Below are positions 28,566 to 37,022 of a stretch of DNA of 64,000 bases, in pieces. The DNA is taken from assembly GCF_900163815.1 (NCBI RefSeq), contig NZ_FUKO01000012.1, positions 62,001-126,000 of the forward strand. Reading direction: 5' to 3'. The notes below the pieces were generated by a model. The model had not been told where the DNA came from and did no database searches. It saw only the letters and a list, made by a program, of their open reading frames with translations. The position numbers and the translations under genes were made by a program. Each line of letters begins with the position of its first letter. The first letter of the stretch is position 1. The DNA comes from Microbacterium esteraromaticum (lineage in GTDB: Bacteria > Actinomycetota > Actinomycetes > Actinomycetales > Microbacteriaceae).

Positions 28566-29597
28566 TTATAGGTCATCGAACAATGCAGACCCCTCGGGGT
28601 GCGCTACCCCGAGGTGCACATATGCCTCCGGCATGGCCACACGTCCACGCGGGGTGCGTCCGAGGAACCCGATCCGCACAAGATACGGCTCCACCACGCT
28701 CTCGACGGTCTCGGCCTCCTCACCGACGGCGACAGCGAGCGTGCTCAACCCGACCGGCCCCCCGCGGAACCGCCTCACGAGCGCCTCGAGCACCGCACGG
28801 TCCAGCCGGTCCAGCCCGATCGCGTCGACATCGTAGAGTTCGAGCGCCGCCCGCACATCGCCGATGGAGGCTTCCGCACCGCCGCCGTGCACCAGCGCAT
28901 AGTCGCGCACACGCCGCAGCAGCCGGTTGGCGATGCGGGGCGTGCCGCGCGAGCGCGTGGCGATCTCGACCAGCGATTCATGCGGCAGCCCGACGCGGAG
29001 CATATCGGCCGAACGGGAGATCACATGCTCGAGATCGTCTTCGCTGTAGAACTCCAGGTGCCCGGTGAACCCGAAGCGGTCGCGCAGCGGATTGGGCAGA
29101 AGACCCGAGCGGGTGGTCGCCCCGACGAGTGTGAAGGGAGCGAGATCGAGCGGGATGCTGGTGGCGCCGGCGCCCTTTCCGACCATGATGTCGATGCGGA
29201 AGTCCTCCATGGCGAGGTACAGCATCTCTTCGGCCGAGCGCGCCATGCGGTGGATCTCATCGATGAAGAGCACTTCGCCCGGGGTGAGGCTCGACAGCAG
29301 AGCGGCGAGATCACCGGCGTGCTGGATCGCCGGGCCGCTCGACATGCGCAGCGGCCGACCGCTCTCGTGTGCGACGATCATCGCGAGCGTGGTCTTGCCG
29401 AGACCGGGCGGTCCGGCGAGCAGGATGTGATCGGCGGGTCGATCCTGAATCCGCGCCGCTTCCAGCAGCAGCTGCAGCTGACCGCGCACCTTCGGCTGCC
29501 CGACGAACTCGCCGAGGCTCGTCGGGCGCAGGGCTCCCTCAATCGCGAGTTCTGTCTCGTCTACCGCTTCGCCGGCATCACGGGCGTCGTCAACCAC
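28566..29597 (-). CDS. ruvB: Holliday junction branch migration ATPase RuvB
   Basis: RuvB is the hexameric motor that moves Holliday junctions with RuvA. The chosen GTG start at 29597 has AGGAG 6-7 bases upstream and overlaps the ruvA stop by 8 bases, giving 343 residues. Walker A is GPPGLGKTT (about 62-70), Walker B is [10 protein letters not shown], sensor 1 is [17 protein letters not shown], and the C-terminal winged helix has [14 protein letters not shown]. The much longer upstream open frame is the shadow of ruvA. Confidence 0.97.
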   Translation of the reverse strand: MVDDARDAGEAVDETELAIEGALRPTSLGEFVGQPKVRGQLQLLLEAARIQDRPADHILLAGPPGLGKTTLAMIVAHESGRPLRMSSGPAIQHAGDLAALLSSLTPGEVLFIDEIHRMARSAEEMLYLAMEDFRIDIMVGKGAGATSIPLDLAPFTLVGATTRSGLLPNPLRDRFGFTGHLEFYSEDDLEHVISRSADMLRVGLPHESLVEIATRSRGTPRIANRLLRRVRDYALVHGGGAEASIGDVRAALELYDVDAIGLDRLDRAVLEALVRRFRGGPVGLSTLAVAVGEEAETVESVVEPYLVRIGFLGRTPRGRVAMPEAYVHLGVAHPEGSALFDDL

Positions 29598-30198
29598 GCT
29601 TAGCTCCTGGGCCCATCGCTGCGAGCGTGCGGCGCAGCAGTGCCGGCACGGACTCGCGCTCGGCATCGGTCGCATGCTCGCCCGCCTGCGCGGCCGCTTC
29701 GACAGCGATGCGCTCCGTCCACCCCAGGCCGACCAGCGCGGCAGCCACTTGATCAACCACCGCCGTTGCCGGCGCTCCGACGGGAGCGGTCGCGACACGG
29801 TGGTGCACCTTGCCTGCAAGCTGCACCACGATGAGCTTCGCCGTCTTCGGTCCGATGCCGGACACCCGGCGGAAGGGGGCGTCGTCTTCACCGGTGACGG
29901 CTTCGGCGATCTGGTCGACAGTGAGGTGCGAGAGCACCCCGAGGGCAGATTTCGGACCGACGCCGGTGACGCTCAGCAGCAGTCCGAAGATCTCCAGCTC
30001 GTCGCGGTCGCTGAATCCATACAGCGACAGCGCGTCTTCTCGGACGATGAGGTTCGTGTGCAGCTGCAGCTCCTCGCCGACGGCAGCGGTGTGTGCCACG
30101 TCTGCCGGCACGAAGACGGAGAACCCGACGCCTCCGGTCTCGATGACGACGTGCCCGGAAACCGCATGCAGCACGGTGCCACGCAGAGAGGAGATCAT
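29590..30198 (-). CDS. ruvA: Holliday junction DNA-binding protein RuvA
   Basis: RuvA binds four-way junctions and recruits RuvB. The 202-residue product [20 protein letters not shown] has the OB domain, two helix-hairpin-helix motifs ([16 protein letters not shown] and [16 protein letters not shown]) and a C-terminal RuvB-contact domain ([21 protein letters not shown]). A GGAGG site precedes the ATG, 9 bases after the ruvC stop. Confidence 0.97.
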   Translation of the reverse strand: MISSLRGTVLHAVSGHVVIETGGVGFSVFVPADVAHTAAVGEELQLHTNLIVREDALSLYGFSDRDELEIFGLLLSVTGVGPKSALGVLSHLTVDQIAEAVTGEDDAPFRRVSGIGPKTAKLIVVQLAGKVHHRVATAPVGAPATAVVDQVAAALVGLGWTERIAVEAAAQAGEHATDAERESVPALLRRTLAAMGPGAKRG

Positions 30199-30207
30199 GC
30201 CTCCACC

Positions 30208-30789
30208 CTATCGAGCAGGTCGTACATACGTTCGAGCGACACGCTCGGCATCCGCCCAGGCCCGCTGCGCGGGAGTCAGCGCACCGCCGGTCGCCGCGCC
30301 GGATGCGCCGCGCCGCCACGCGTGACACAGTGCGATCGCAAGCGCGTCCGCGGCATCCGCCGGCTGCGGCGGTGTGTCCAGCCGCAGTATCCGGGCGATC
30401 ATCGCCTGCACCTGTCGCTTATCCGCGGAGCCGTAGCCGGTGACAGCGGCCTTCACCTCACTCGGGGTGTGCGTCGCGGCGGGGAGACCGGCCTCTGCCG
30501 CGATCAGCAGCGCGACGCCGGAGGCCTGAGCCGTTCCCATCACCGTCTGCACATTGTGCTGCGCGAAGACCCGCTCCACGGCGACAGCATCCGGCCGGTG
30601 CTCTTCGATGGCTGCGCGGATGCCGGCGGCGACCGCCGCCAGACGCTCCGCGAGATCCGCATCCGACGGTGTGCGCACCACTCCGACGTGCACCAGCGTC
30701 GCGCGCCGGGCCCTATCGACGTCGACGATGCCGACCCCGCATCGGGTCAAGCCCGGGTCGATGCCGAGGACGCGCAGAGAGGAACTCAC
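30208..30789 (-). CDS. ruvC: Holliday junction resolvase RuvC
   Basis: RuvC cuts Holliday junctions. The 193-residue protein has a GTG start ([20 protein letters not shown]) whose Asp is the first catalytic acid. Others lie in [17 protein letters not shown] and [14 protein letters not shown]. It leads the ruvC-ruvA-ruvB operon, which follows yebC, as in most actinobacteria. Confidence 0.97.
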   Translation of the reverse strand: MSSSLRVLGIDPGLTRCGVGIVDVDRARRATLVHVGVVRTPSDADLAERLAAVAAGIRAAIEEHRPDAVAVERVFAQHNVQTVMGTAQASGVALLIAAEAGLPAATHTPSEVKAAVTGYGSADKRQVQAMIARILRLDTPPQPADAADALAIALCHAWRRGASGAATGGALTPAQRAWADAERVARTYVRPAR

Positions 30790-30877
30790 TCCCCCAGGCT
30801 ACGAGCGCCGCCGACTGACGGCGCGCAGGCGCGCGGCCGGGTGGCTCCGCGTTCCGGAGCACCACCCGGCACGCGGG

Positions 30878-31648
30878 TCACTCGTCGTCAGCGTCGTCGT
30901 TCTCGAGCTCGGCCTGCACGTCCGCGGTGAGGTCGAAGTTGCTGAACACGTTCTGCACATCCTCACTGTCTTCGAGCGCGTCGATCAGGCGGAAGACCTT
31001 GCGGGCCGTGTCGGCATCGATCTCGACCTTGAGGTTCGGCACGAATTCGACATCGGCGGACTCGTAGTCGATGCCGGCCTCCTGCAGCGCGCTGCGCACG
31101 GCGACGAGGTCGGTCGCCTCGGTGATGATCTCGAAGCCCTCGGGGTGCGGCTCGATCTCTTCGGCCCCTGCCTCGAGCGCGGCCATCATCACGTCGTCTT
31201 CGGTGGTGCCCTCAGAGCCCACGACGATCACGCCCTTGCGGGTGAAGTTGTACGCCACAGAGCCGGGGTCGGCGAGTGTGCCGCCGTTGCGGGTGAGAGC
31301 AGTGCGCACCTCGGCGGCAGCGCGGTTCTTGTTGTCGGTGAGGCACTCGATCATCAGCGCGACGCCGTTGGGCCCGTATCCCTCGTACATGATCGAGGAG
31401 TACTCGACCGCGTCTGCGCCGATCCCTGCACCGCGCTTCACCGCGCGGTCGATGTTGTCCTTGGGGACGGAGGTCTTCTTCGCCTTCTGCACGGCGTCGA
31501 ACAGAGTCGGATTGCCGGCGAGATCGGCCCCGCCGAGTTTGGCCGCGACTTCGATGTTCTTGATGAGCTTGGCCCACGCCTTGGCACGACGCGAGTCGAT
31601 GACCGCCTTCTTGTGCTTGGTCGTTGCCCACTTGGAATGCCCGGACAT
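30878..31648 (-). CDS. YebC/PmpR-family protein
   Basis: The 256-residue protein [20 protein letters not shown] has the diagnostic SGHSKW start, [28 protein letters not shown] and [19 protein letters not shown]. The family was named as transcriptional regulators; recent work links several members to relief of ribosome stalling at proline motifs. The C-terminus is acidic (ENDDADDE). It lies between pdxT and ruvC. Confidence 0.96.
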   Translation of the reverse strand: MSGHSKWATTKHKKAVIDSRRAKAWAKLIKNIEVAAKLGGADLAGNPTLFDAVQKAKKTSVPKDNIDRAVKRGAGIGADAVEYSSIMYEGYGPNGVALMIECLTDNKNRAAAEVRTALTRNGGTLADPGSVAYNFTRKGVIVVGSEGTTEDDVMMAALEAGAEEIEPHPEGFEIITEATDLVAVRSALQEAGIDYESADVEFVPNLKVEIDADTARKVFRLIDALEDSEDVQNVFSNFDLTADVQAELENDDADDE

Positions 31649-31748
31649 ATATCTCCGCTCGTCTTATCCGCCCCGGGGCGGTGCCCAGGGCATCGTCCAG
31701 TCTAATGAATTGCGCGCTTCACGTTGCGGAGCCCGTATCCGCGGTCGC

Positions 31749-32345
31749 TCAGGCTCGTGCGGTCACCCGGTCGAGGAAGCGCTGATGAAACCGCCGCTCC
31801 CCCGAGATCTCCGGATGAAAGCTGAGTCCGATCAGGTTCTCCTGCTCGACGGCGACCACACGGCCATCGGCCAGGGACGCGAGAGTCGTGGCATCCGCGC
31901 CGAACGATTCGACGACCGGACCGCGGATGAACGCCGCATGCACCGGTTCCGGCCCCAGCGTCGGAATATCGAGCGTTGCTTCGAACGACTCCGGCTGGCG
32001 GCCGAAGGCGTTGCGCCGGACGACGACATCCAGACCACCGAAGGTCTGCTGCCCTTCGATCGCATCGACGATCGTGTCGGCGAGCATGATGAGTCCGGCG
32101 CAGGTGCCGAGCATCGGCATCCCCGCCGCGATGGCGTCGCGGATCGGATGCTGCAGATCGAACATGCGGGCCAGCTTGTCGATCACACTCGACTCTCCAC
32201 CCGGGATCACCAGGCCATCGACGGCCGCGAACTCCTCCGGGCGGCGCACGCGGACGACCTCTGCCCCGAGACGCTCGAGCAGGGCGATATGCTCGCGCAC
32301 ATCGCCCTGCAGAGCGAGAACGCCGACTCGAGGCCTACCAGCCAC
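31749..32345 (-). CDS. pdxT: Pyridoxal 5'-phosphate synthase glutaminase subunit PdxT
   Basis: PdxT releases ammonia from glutamine and passes it to PdxS for PLP synthesis. The 198-residue protein starts with GTG (MAGRPRVGVLALQGDVREH). It has PGGESS (about 49-54), the nucleophile Cys82 in LGTCAGLI, and the His/Glu pair in LSFHPEISGE. The GTG lies within the last codons of a duplicated pdxS 3' end, so the ancestral pdxS-pdxT overlap (11 bases) is preserved at the sequence level. Intact pdxS now lies 12.8 kb upstream, across an inserted island. Confidence 0.97.
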   Translation of the reverse strand: MAGRPRVGVLALQGDVREHIALLERLGAEVVRVRRPEEFAAVDGLVIPGGESSVIDKLARMFDLQHPIRDAIAAGMPMLGTCAGLIMLADTIVDAIEGQQTFGGLDVVVRRNAFGRQPESFEATLDIPTLGPEPVHAAFIRGPVVESFGADATTLASLADGRVVAVEQENLIGLSFHPEISGERRFHQRFLDRVTARA

Positions 32346-32395
32346 GCTCGGCGAGACGGTGCGGTGCGGCCAAGTCGGTCACATTGATGCCGTGG
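32335..32395 (-). pseudogene. Detached 3' end of pdxS (left att-like copy of island 1)
   Basis: Read on the minus strand this encodes [18 protein letters not shown] and a stop. It is the C-terminus of PdxS cut from its gene. The equivalent end of intact pdxS (45169-45230) reads [18 protein letters not shown]. Over 18 codons plus stop there are 9 base differences, 8 of them silent. Similarity stops just upstream. I take it as one att site of the island inserted between pdxS and pdxT. Confidence 0.85.
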
Positions 32396-32442
32396 TCCAA
32401 AATGGGGCGCGTGTTGCGCAATGACGCGAACTGCTTTGACAT
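32335..32442 (-). other. Possible leaderless 35-codon minigene coupling into pdxT
   Basis: An ATG at 32442 is in frame with the pdxS tail and gives MSKQFASLRNTRPILDHGIN followed by the tail, ending in the overlap with the pdxT start. A TAACAT box (32450-32455) sits 7 bases before the ATG, the spacing of a leaderless promoter. If used, it would restore translational coupling to pdxT. This is inference from position only. Confidence 0.35.
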
Positions 32443-32760
32443 ATGCCAAATGTTACTCGGCTCGATAGCGCGCCGGATCGACGCACGCACAAGATTCACC
32501 GGAAAGTTCCGAACGCGGCACGTTCCGCCACTCCCGAAGCCGGCTGCACTACGGGGGACGGTCTGGTGCGAGACCCAGCGGTGAGGACACAGATTCATCT
32601 TGCGGTCAGAGCTCGAAGTGGGCACGAGGCGACTCTGCATCGACACGCCCGCACCTCTCTTAGCTGTACAGGCCCGCAGTCGAGCGGGACGGTTCAACGT
32701 CAAGCGTCGCTCCACGACCCTGCCTGTTCTGCGCCAGTTCACCGCCAGCAGTGACTCCAC
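32396..32760. other. Left end of island 1, no gene supported
   Basis: Apart from the operator-like site and possible minigene, I see no supported coding sequence. A long minus-strand frame runs across it, but only its last 18 codons resemble a known protein. The stretch lies between the att-like repeat and the PIN gene stop. Confidence 0.5.
32436..32449. promoter_or_regulatory. PdxR-operator-like site upstream of displaced pdxT
   Basis: The minus strand reads TTGGCATATGTCAA, matching 13 of 14 bases of TTGGCCTATGTCAA in the pdxR/pdxS intergenic region (46098-46111). It is a near-palindrome about 91 bases upstream of the pdxT start, inside the island's left end. Confidence 0.45.
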
Positions 32761-33201
32761 CTATTCGCCTTCAATTAGTAACGCACGAAACTGCGTCGAA
32801 CTGATCCACTCGATACCAAACTCATCAGCCTTCGTGCGCACTGCCTGATCGTCAGACACGATTGTCCACACTTGCTCAAACAGTGACTGGGGCGACCGCT
32901 GGGCATCCAAAGCGCACGCGACGAGTAGAGGATCAGCGTTGCCCCGGTTGTGGTACAGATCTACAAGTTTGATATCACCGACTGCGACCGTTGCCATTAC
33001 TTCGGTCAGCGCTGTAAGCACTCCGACACTGGTTGGATACACTAGCGGACTGAGCTCGTCGATCCGCGGCAGCCCTCGAGCCTCGTAAAACACGTCAGCC
33101 GGGATGTTGCAGTAGGTTGCAACAAACCGTGATGATCGCTCGTCGGCGCTGAGCTTCGTCAGCACATTGTTGTCGAGTAGGTACCGTGGCTCCTCAATCA
33201 C
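32761..33201 (-). CDS. PIN-domain (DUF4411-like) putative ribonuclease
   Basis: The 146-residue protein begins with the PIN-type strand YLLDNNVLTKL (Asp10). It has further acidic positions in GNADPLLVACALD and TIVSDDQAVRTKADEFGIEW. This layout fits small PIN proteins of the DUF4411 group, usually found directly after an ImmA/IrrE-type gene, as here. Its ATG overlaps the upstream gene stop by 4 bases (ATGA), so the two are coexpressed. A toxin or RNA-cleaving role is an inference from the family. Base composition is visibly less GC-rich than the host genes. Confidence 0.7.
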   Translation of the reverse strand: MIEEPRYLLDNNVLTKLSADERSSRFVATYCNIPADVFYEARGLPRIDELSPLVYPTSVGVLTALTEVMATVAVGDIKLVDLYHNRGNADPLLVACALDAQRSPQSLFEQVWTIVSDDQAVRTKADEFGIEWISSTQFRALLIEGE

Positions 33202-34370
33202 CCGAGTGCCGCCCGAAAGTCGGCTATCTGCGGCGGCTTGAGCTTATTCAGGCAGACAACACGGCAGAAGTCTGCAGTAGAGAGCTTGCCCATATCTACA
33301 GCGGCCAACATGCGTCGTGAGTACTCGGTTCCGTTGTACTTTCTGACAGCGTTGATTGGTTTTGCCGGACGGGGTTGCGACTCCTTCCGCTGAGCGAACT
33401 CTTCGCGCAGCGCATTCAGATGGGTAAGGGCCGCGTCGCGCTCCAGAAGCCCAAGCCTCATGGCTCGCACGACGACCGCACTCGGGGTGACTTTGTAACG
33501 ATCAGCCGTCGCCTGAATCATGCCAAGAGACTCCGCGTGTTCCCGGGTGAGGTCTGCCGCCGGCATGAGGATCTCGGCGACAAGGTCATAGTCGTACCCG
33601 GGGCTTGGCCCAGTGCTGGTGCCGTCGTAGTTGACGGGTGCGAATATCCCGCGAGCGACCAAGGTGAGCATGAGGGTGAGAGTGAAGACACGACGCCCGG
33701 CTGGTTCACCGTGCTCGTCCTCGTCACCTCCCGCCAGGAAGACGAACGGAATCTTGGCGTCCTTGATCGTCATGCCGCTGAACTTAACTCCGACCAGACG
33801 TTGCGGCATGTACAGATTCTGGCTCTGCGAAACAAAGATCTGCTTGGCTTCCGCTTTGGCGATGATGAGGCTGAGCGCTGCATCTTTTGTCCGCGCCCGA
33901 TGGATCTCCTCGGGATCAAGGTCAACCAGCCCCCGAAATCGCTCGGCGTCTTGCACCAGACTCCCCGAACGTCGGCGCATGGCACCTACTACCTGGTTCA
34001 TTGATGTCGAAGGATTCAAGCTCTTCAGCAACTGTTGCTTACGAAGAAGATCCTTGACAATCAGTTCGACGTCCCGCAGCTCAACCTTGTGTCGCGAGCT
34101 CAGTGAGAATGAATCCTTCGTGAGGCCTTGGAGGAGCTTCTCCGTCTTGAGCGCTACTTGGCGCTCAACGACGGCAAATGGCGCGAACAACAGGCTGAAC
34201 GGGATATCCGCAACTCGCGCCAGCTTGACGAGCGCATCCAGACCGATTCGCCTGTCGGTGAGAGCGTGTTCGTACGGAGCACGAGCGTGCGCGACGGAGT
34301 TGTCGAAGAGTGCGATGAACACAGCGCGGTCGATGCGCATGAACTCGCCATTGACGTGGACCTCGATCAT
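33198..34370 (-). CDS. ImmA/IrrE-like protein with degenerate metalloprotease motif
   Basis: The 390-residue product starts MIEVHVNGEFMRIDRAVFIA. Its N-terminal region (LDALVKLARVADIPFSLLFAP) matches the leading segment of COG2856-type ImmA/IrrE proteins. The central block IPFVFLAGGDEDEHGEPAGR then RRVFTLTLMLTLVARGIFAP lies where family members have a FTLxHExxH zinc motif. Both His and the Glu are replaced by Leu, Leu and Met, so peptidase activity is unlikely. The C-terminal part (YSRRMLAAVDMGKLSTADFC) resembles the usual tail. It overlaps the PIN gene and may act as its partner or regulator. Confidence 0.6.
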   Translation of the reverse strand: MIEVHVNGEFMRIDRAVFIALFDNSVAHARAPYEHALTDRRIGLDALVKLARVADIPFSLLFAPFAVVERQVALKTEKLLQGLTKDSFSLSSRHKVELRDVELIVKDLLRKQQLLKSLNPSTSMNQVVGAMRRRSGSLVQDAERFRGLVDLDPEEIHRARTKDAALSLIIAKAEAKQIFVSQSQNLYMPQRLVGVKFSGMTIKDAKIPFVFLAGGDEDEHGEPAGRRVFTLTLMLTLVARGIFAPVNYDGTSTGPSPGYDYDLVAEILMPAADLTREHAESLGMIQATADRYKVTPSAVVVRAMRLGLLERDAALTHLNALREEFAQRKESQPRPAKPINAVRKYNGTEYSRRMLAAVDMGKLSTADFCRVVCLNKLKPPQIADFRAALG

Positions 34371-34605
34371 CTACCCACCTCCATTAGCGTTCTCTGACGC
34401 TAGCGCGAGCACACATCTCGACATATCGGGACACACCGAGTCACTGGTCACCATTTGCGCGAACGCTCTTAGCGCAGGCAAGGTCGCCCACACCCCACGC
34501 TTCGACTCGCCGGGGCACCAGAGCTTCCGGCAAATGCGCCGTCCTCGCTCCGATCACGAGAGCGGCAGCAGCCTCTATGCGTGCCGAGCGTCGCCCTACG
34601 ACCCT
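34371..34605. other. Intergenic region inside island 1
   Basis: A 235-base stretch between the exonuclease-BRCT stop and the IrrE-like start. I see no gene. It presumably holds the promoter of the IrrE-like/PIN pair. Confidence 0.45.
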
Positions 34606-36177
34606 TTACCCTCGAGGTTGGCAGGTGCAGCCGAAGCCGATGTCTCCCAATCTGTCGGCGCTGATCTTCCCGCACCGCCGGCATTGTGTGCGGTGGGGAT
34701 CACCGCCGTATGAGGGCGCGGTGAGAGGACCGAGGTAGTCGAATCCGTGAGCTTCCGCGTGGGCTTGGGCTTCCTCGAATGAGACAGGAGTGAGGTTCGC
34801 CCACTCCCCCTGCAGACGGCGTCCCTCGGCCGCCCAGTTGCGCCAATAACAGGCCCGACACGTGGGCTCTGAGTACTGGTTCTTATCCAGCGTGTAAGCG
34901 AACCGGTAGTGAGCCTCGACGCCGCAAGCGACGCACTCAGTGAGCTGCCAATCATCGGGATGGGTGAAAGACTCCAACGCTCGCAGGCCTCCAGCAAGTT
35001 GAATCTCTGCGATGTGCGTCGAACACCAGGTGGGCTTGGTGCGTGTCTTGAACGCTGCTACGGCATCGCACCCTTCCATTGAGCAGACCTGATCGGTAGG
35101 AACCGGCTTTCGTCGAAGCGCGCGAGGAGGCTTGACAGGCTTCGTCTCGGAACGCCCTGCTGTCGTGTTTCCACGAATCGGCGCAGCGGTGACAGCGACG
35201 GAAGTTGCAGCACTTCTCTCGTCGAGGAGAACCTCGACTCCATCCAGCGTGTTGCCGTCAAGGCATCGGAGGAAGTCATCCTCCGTCATCACTTCGATCT
35301 CTTGGCCCTTGTCTTGCAACTCGAATGCTCGGCGCGTCTTACCCGTGAGGTTCGATCCGGGCCTCAGGACGGCGGGATTGATATCGCCGACGACGAGGAC
35401 GTTGGTGCGCTTCGTGGTGTTTTCCTCTGGTGTGGCTCCAAGCTTTGCGCAGGCTTGTCGCGCCATGTCGCGTGTCATCGACATCAACGCGCCGGTGAAC
35501 ACGACAACACGCCCGTAGAGGTAGCCATCAGGGTCAGCATCCGGATTCACCTCGATCGGGGTGAACGCACGTCCGCTTCCTCTTCCGGTCGCGACGCTGC
35601 CCTTGTAGACGCCGCTGCCCATGGTGCCGATTGCGACGCCCACCGACTCAGCAAGACCCCCAATGTCGGCGGCGCTCTGTGTTTGGGTGAGCCTGCGTAC
35701 GATCTCAACTACCGCCCGAGCATCAGCCAACGCATCGTGGTGAGCTTCTAACTCGTACCCGAGAGACTCCGCCACGAACGGCAGACGGTAGCTCGGCAGT
35801 GAGAGGGCACGTCGTGCGAGCACGAGAGTGCACAGGAACTTTAGTTCGGGCCACTCGACGTTGTCGACAGCGCAGGCATACCGGATCACGCCCGTGTCGA
35901 AGGCCGCGTTGTGCGCGACCACCACATCGTCCCCGATGAAGCTCACGATGTGCGGAAGAATCTCGCTCCACCGAGGTGCATCAGCGACCGTCTCCGCGGT
36001 AATCCCGTGGATCGCCGTGTTCCATCCGTCAAACCAGTCAGCACCGATCGGAGGCCGGATCAGCCAGTGACGCTCATCGACGACCTGACCGTTACGAACG
36101 CGAACCAGCCCAACCGAACACGGAGAGCCACGGTAAGAATTGGCAGTCTCAAAATCGATCGCGGTGAAGTCAAGCAT
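34606..36177 (-). CDS. DnaQ-like 3'-5' exonuclease with BRCT and zinc-binding C-terminus
   Basis: A 523-residue multidomain protein. Residues 1-165 form a DEDDh exonuclease: FTAIDFETANS (Asp8, Glu10), VVAHNAAFDTGVI and HHDALADARAVVEI. Residues about 225-310 form a BRCT domain (GRVVVFTGALMSMTRDMARQ, KRTNVLVVGD, RRAFELQDKGQEIEVMTEDDF), similar to the ligase BRCT. The last 180 residues carry many Cys and His pairs (CSMEGCDAV, CSTHI, CVACGVEAH, CRACYW, CRRCGK, CTC), suggesting zinc fingers. Exonuclease-BRCT proteins are known in actinobacteria; the long zinc-rich tail may target it to specific DNA. A DNA repair or defence role is inferred from its place in the island. Confidence 0.8.
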   Translation of the reverse strand: MLDFTAIDFETANSYRGSPCSVGLVRVRNGQVVDERHWLIRPPIGADWFDGWNTAIHGITAETVADAPRWSEILPHIVSFIGDDVVVAHNAAFDTGVIRYACAVDNVEWPELKFLCTLVLARRALSLPSYRLPFVAESLGYELEAHHDALADARAVVEIVRRLTQTQSAADIGGLAESVGVAIGTMGSGVYKGSVATGRGSGRAFTPIEVNPDADPDGYLYGRVVVFTGALMSMTRDMARQACAKLGATPEENTTKRTNVLVVGDINPAVLRPGSNLTGKTRRAFELQDKGQEIEVMTEDDFLRCLDGNTLDGVEVLLDERSAATSVAVTAAPIRGNTTAGRSETKPVKPPRALRRKPVPTDQVCSMEGCDAVAAFKTRTKPTWCSTHIAEIQLAGGLRALESFTHPDDWQLTECVACGVEAHYRFAYTLDKNQYSEPTCRACYWRNWAAEGRRLQGEWANLTPVSFEEAQAHAEAHGFDYLGPLTAPSYGGDPHRTQCRRCGKISADRLGDIGFGCTCQPRG

Positions 36178-36314
36178 CGGTCACATTCCAAGTCGCTCGA
36201 TCAGACGATTCTTGGTTGCGAATCCCGTCTGCGCTGATGGTTCTACGAATGACCATAGCGCCCGGTGCATTCTCGTGGACGGAACGCGACGGTTCCTTCG
36301 CCCTTACGTTCTGT
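36178..36314. other. Short intergenic gap
   Basis: This 137-base gap between the exonuclease-BRCT start and the tiny gene pair shows no gene. It is AT-richer than the host average and probably contains the exonuclease gene promoter. Confidence 0.4.
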
Positions 36315-36527
36315 TCAGGCGAACTCGCACGACCGATATGAAGCCCCGACATTGAAACGTCGCCCCTCTTTTCGGCGTTGGAGATAGTCGGCGATGGTAT
36401 CGACGTCATCGGCGAGCATCCCAAGCTGGCGGCACTTCGCACGAACCTGCTCAACGGAGACAGCCTGCCAGCGATCGGGCTGGTTCATCATGTCGGTCTT
36501 GAGTTTGTCTTCTTCATTCCACTTCAA
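36315..36527 (-). CDS. Tiny protein of island 1, unknown (second of an overlapping pair)
   Basis: A 70-residue frame, MKWNEEDKLKTDMMNQPDRW, whose ATG overlaps the stop of the upstream tiny gene by 4 bases. That overlap is the main support for it being real. It contains a predicted helical segment (EQVRAKCRQLGMLADDVDTIADYLQRRK). No family recognised. Confidence 0.45.
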   Translation of the reverse strand: MKWNEEDKLKTDMMNQPDRWQAVSVEQVRAKCRQLGMLADDVDTIADYLQRRKEGRRFNVGASYRSCEFA

Positions 36528-36730
36528 GCCTGACGAATAACCCTCGTCGCGATGTCGGTGGTGTCAAGCTGGCTCTCAACAACACATGACAACGCAGGGA
36601 GGTCCCATGGCCAGCCGCCGACGCCCATCGCCAACCTGGACACCGTCATCATCGACGGCTTGATCAGTCCGCCACGCGGCTGACCCACTCCCGGGTTGTA
36701 CTGCTTGATGCGCTGAGTCACGCTGACCAT
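36524..36730 (-). CDS. Tiny protein of island 1, unknown, possibly a truncated gene
   Basis: A 68-residue frame, MVSVTQRIKQYNPGVGQPRG. The N-terminus (TQRIK...QPRGGLIKP) has the look of a conserved small-protein leader I have seen in mobile regions. The C-terminal half (GWPWDLPALSCVVESQLDTT) does not look like a natural continuation, so this may be a broken gene. It overlaps the next frame by ATGA. Confidence 0.4.
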   Translation of the reverse strand: MVSVTQRIKQYNPGVGQPRGGLIKPSMMTVSRLAMGVGGWPWDLPALSCVVESQLDTTDIATRVIRQA

Positions 36731-37022
36731 GCTCGGTGCTCCGTTTCTTGGCCGAACAACAGCTCGCTGCCGGGTCGGAGTCGAGGGCTTTTACGCCATC
36801 TGATGTAGCGCTGACCATAGCTTGTCGTCGGCGGTGCGCGTGGCATGTTCAGCCGTGCGCCGCCGGGGAGTGATCCAGCTCACATGGATCGCCTGGAGGC
36901 GGCATGCTCCTGCGGGATCCGGGCCTGCCCCACAGAGGTCAGCTGGTGTTGCCGGCCGTCCGGCAAGTAACGTTGCTGATACAAGCGGTGACTCTGGATC
37001 CGCGGTGGGAACAGGAGTGAGC
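36731..37022. promoter_or_regulatory. Intergenic region upstream of hsdM with a 7-bp-arm palindrome
   Basis: This 292-base region separates the divergent tiny-gene pair from the hsd operon. At 36949-36966 TTGCCGG and CCGGCAA flank CCGT, a candidate operator or hairpin about 60 bases before hsdM. An AGGAG ribosome binding site sits just before ATG 37023. The open frame running into it from 36822 has no coding look. Confidence 0.5.

Noticed and set aside
32396..32760. A 141-codon minus-strand frame ending in the pdxS tail, as a real gene or functional pdxS paralogue
   Set aside because: Only the last 18 codons match PdxS. The rest has no family look, so it is a detached tail with chance upstream frame.
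36822..37022. N-terminal extension of hsdM by 67 codons
   Set aside because: The extension does not resemble HsdM, while ATG 37023 has an AGGAG site and starts the normal HsdM N-terminus.
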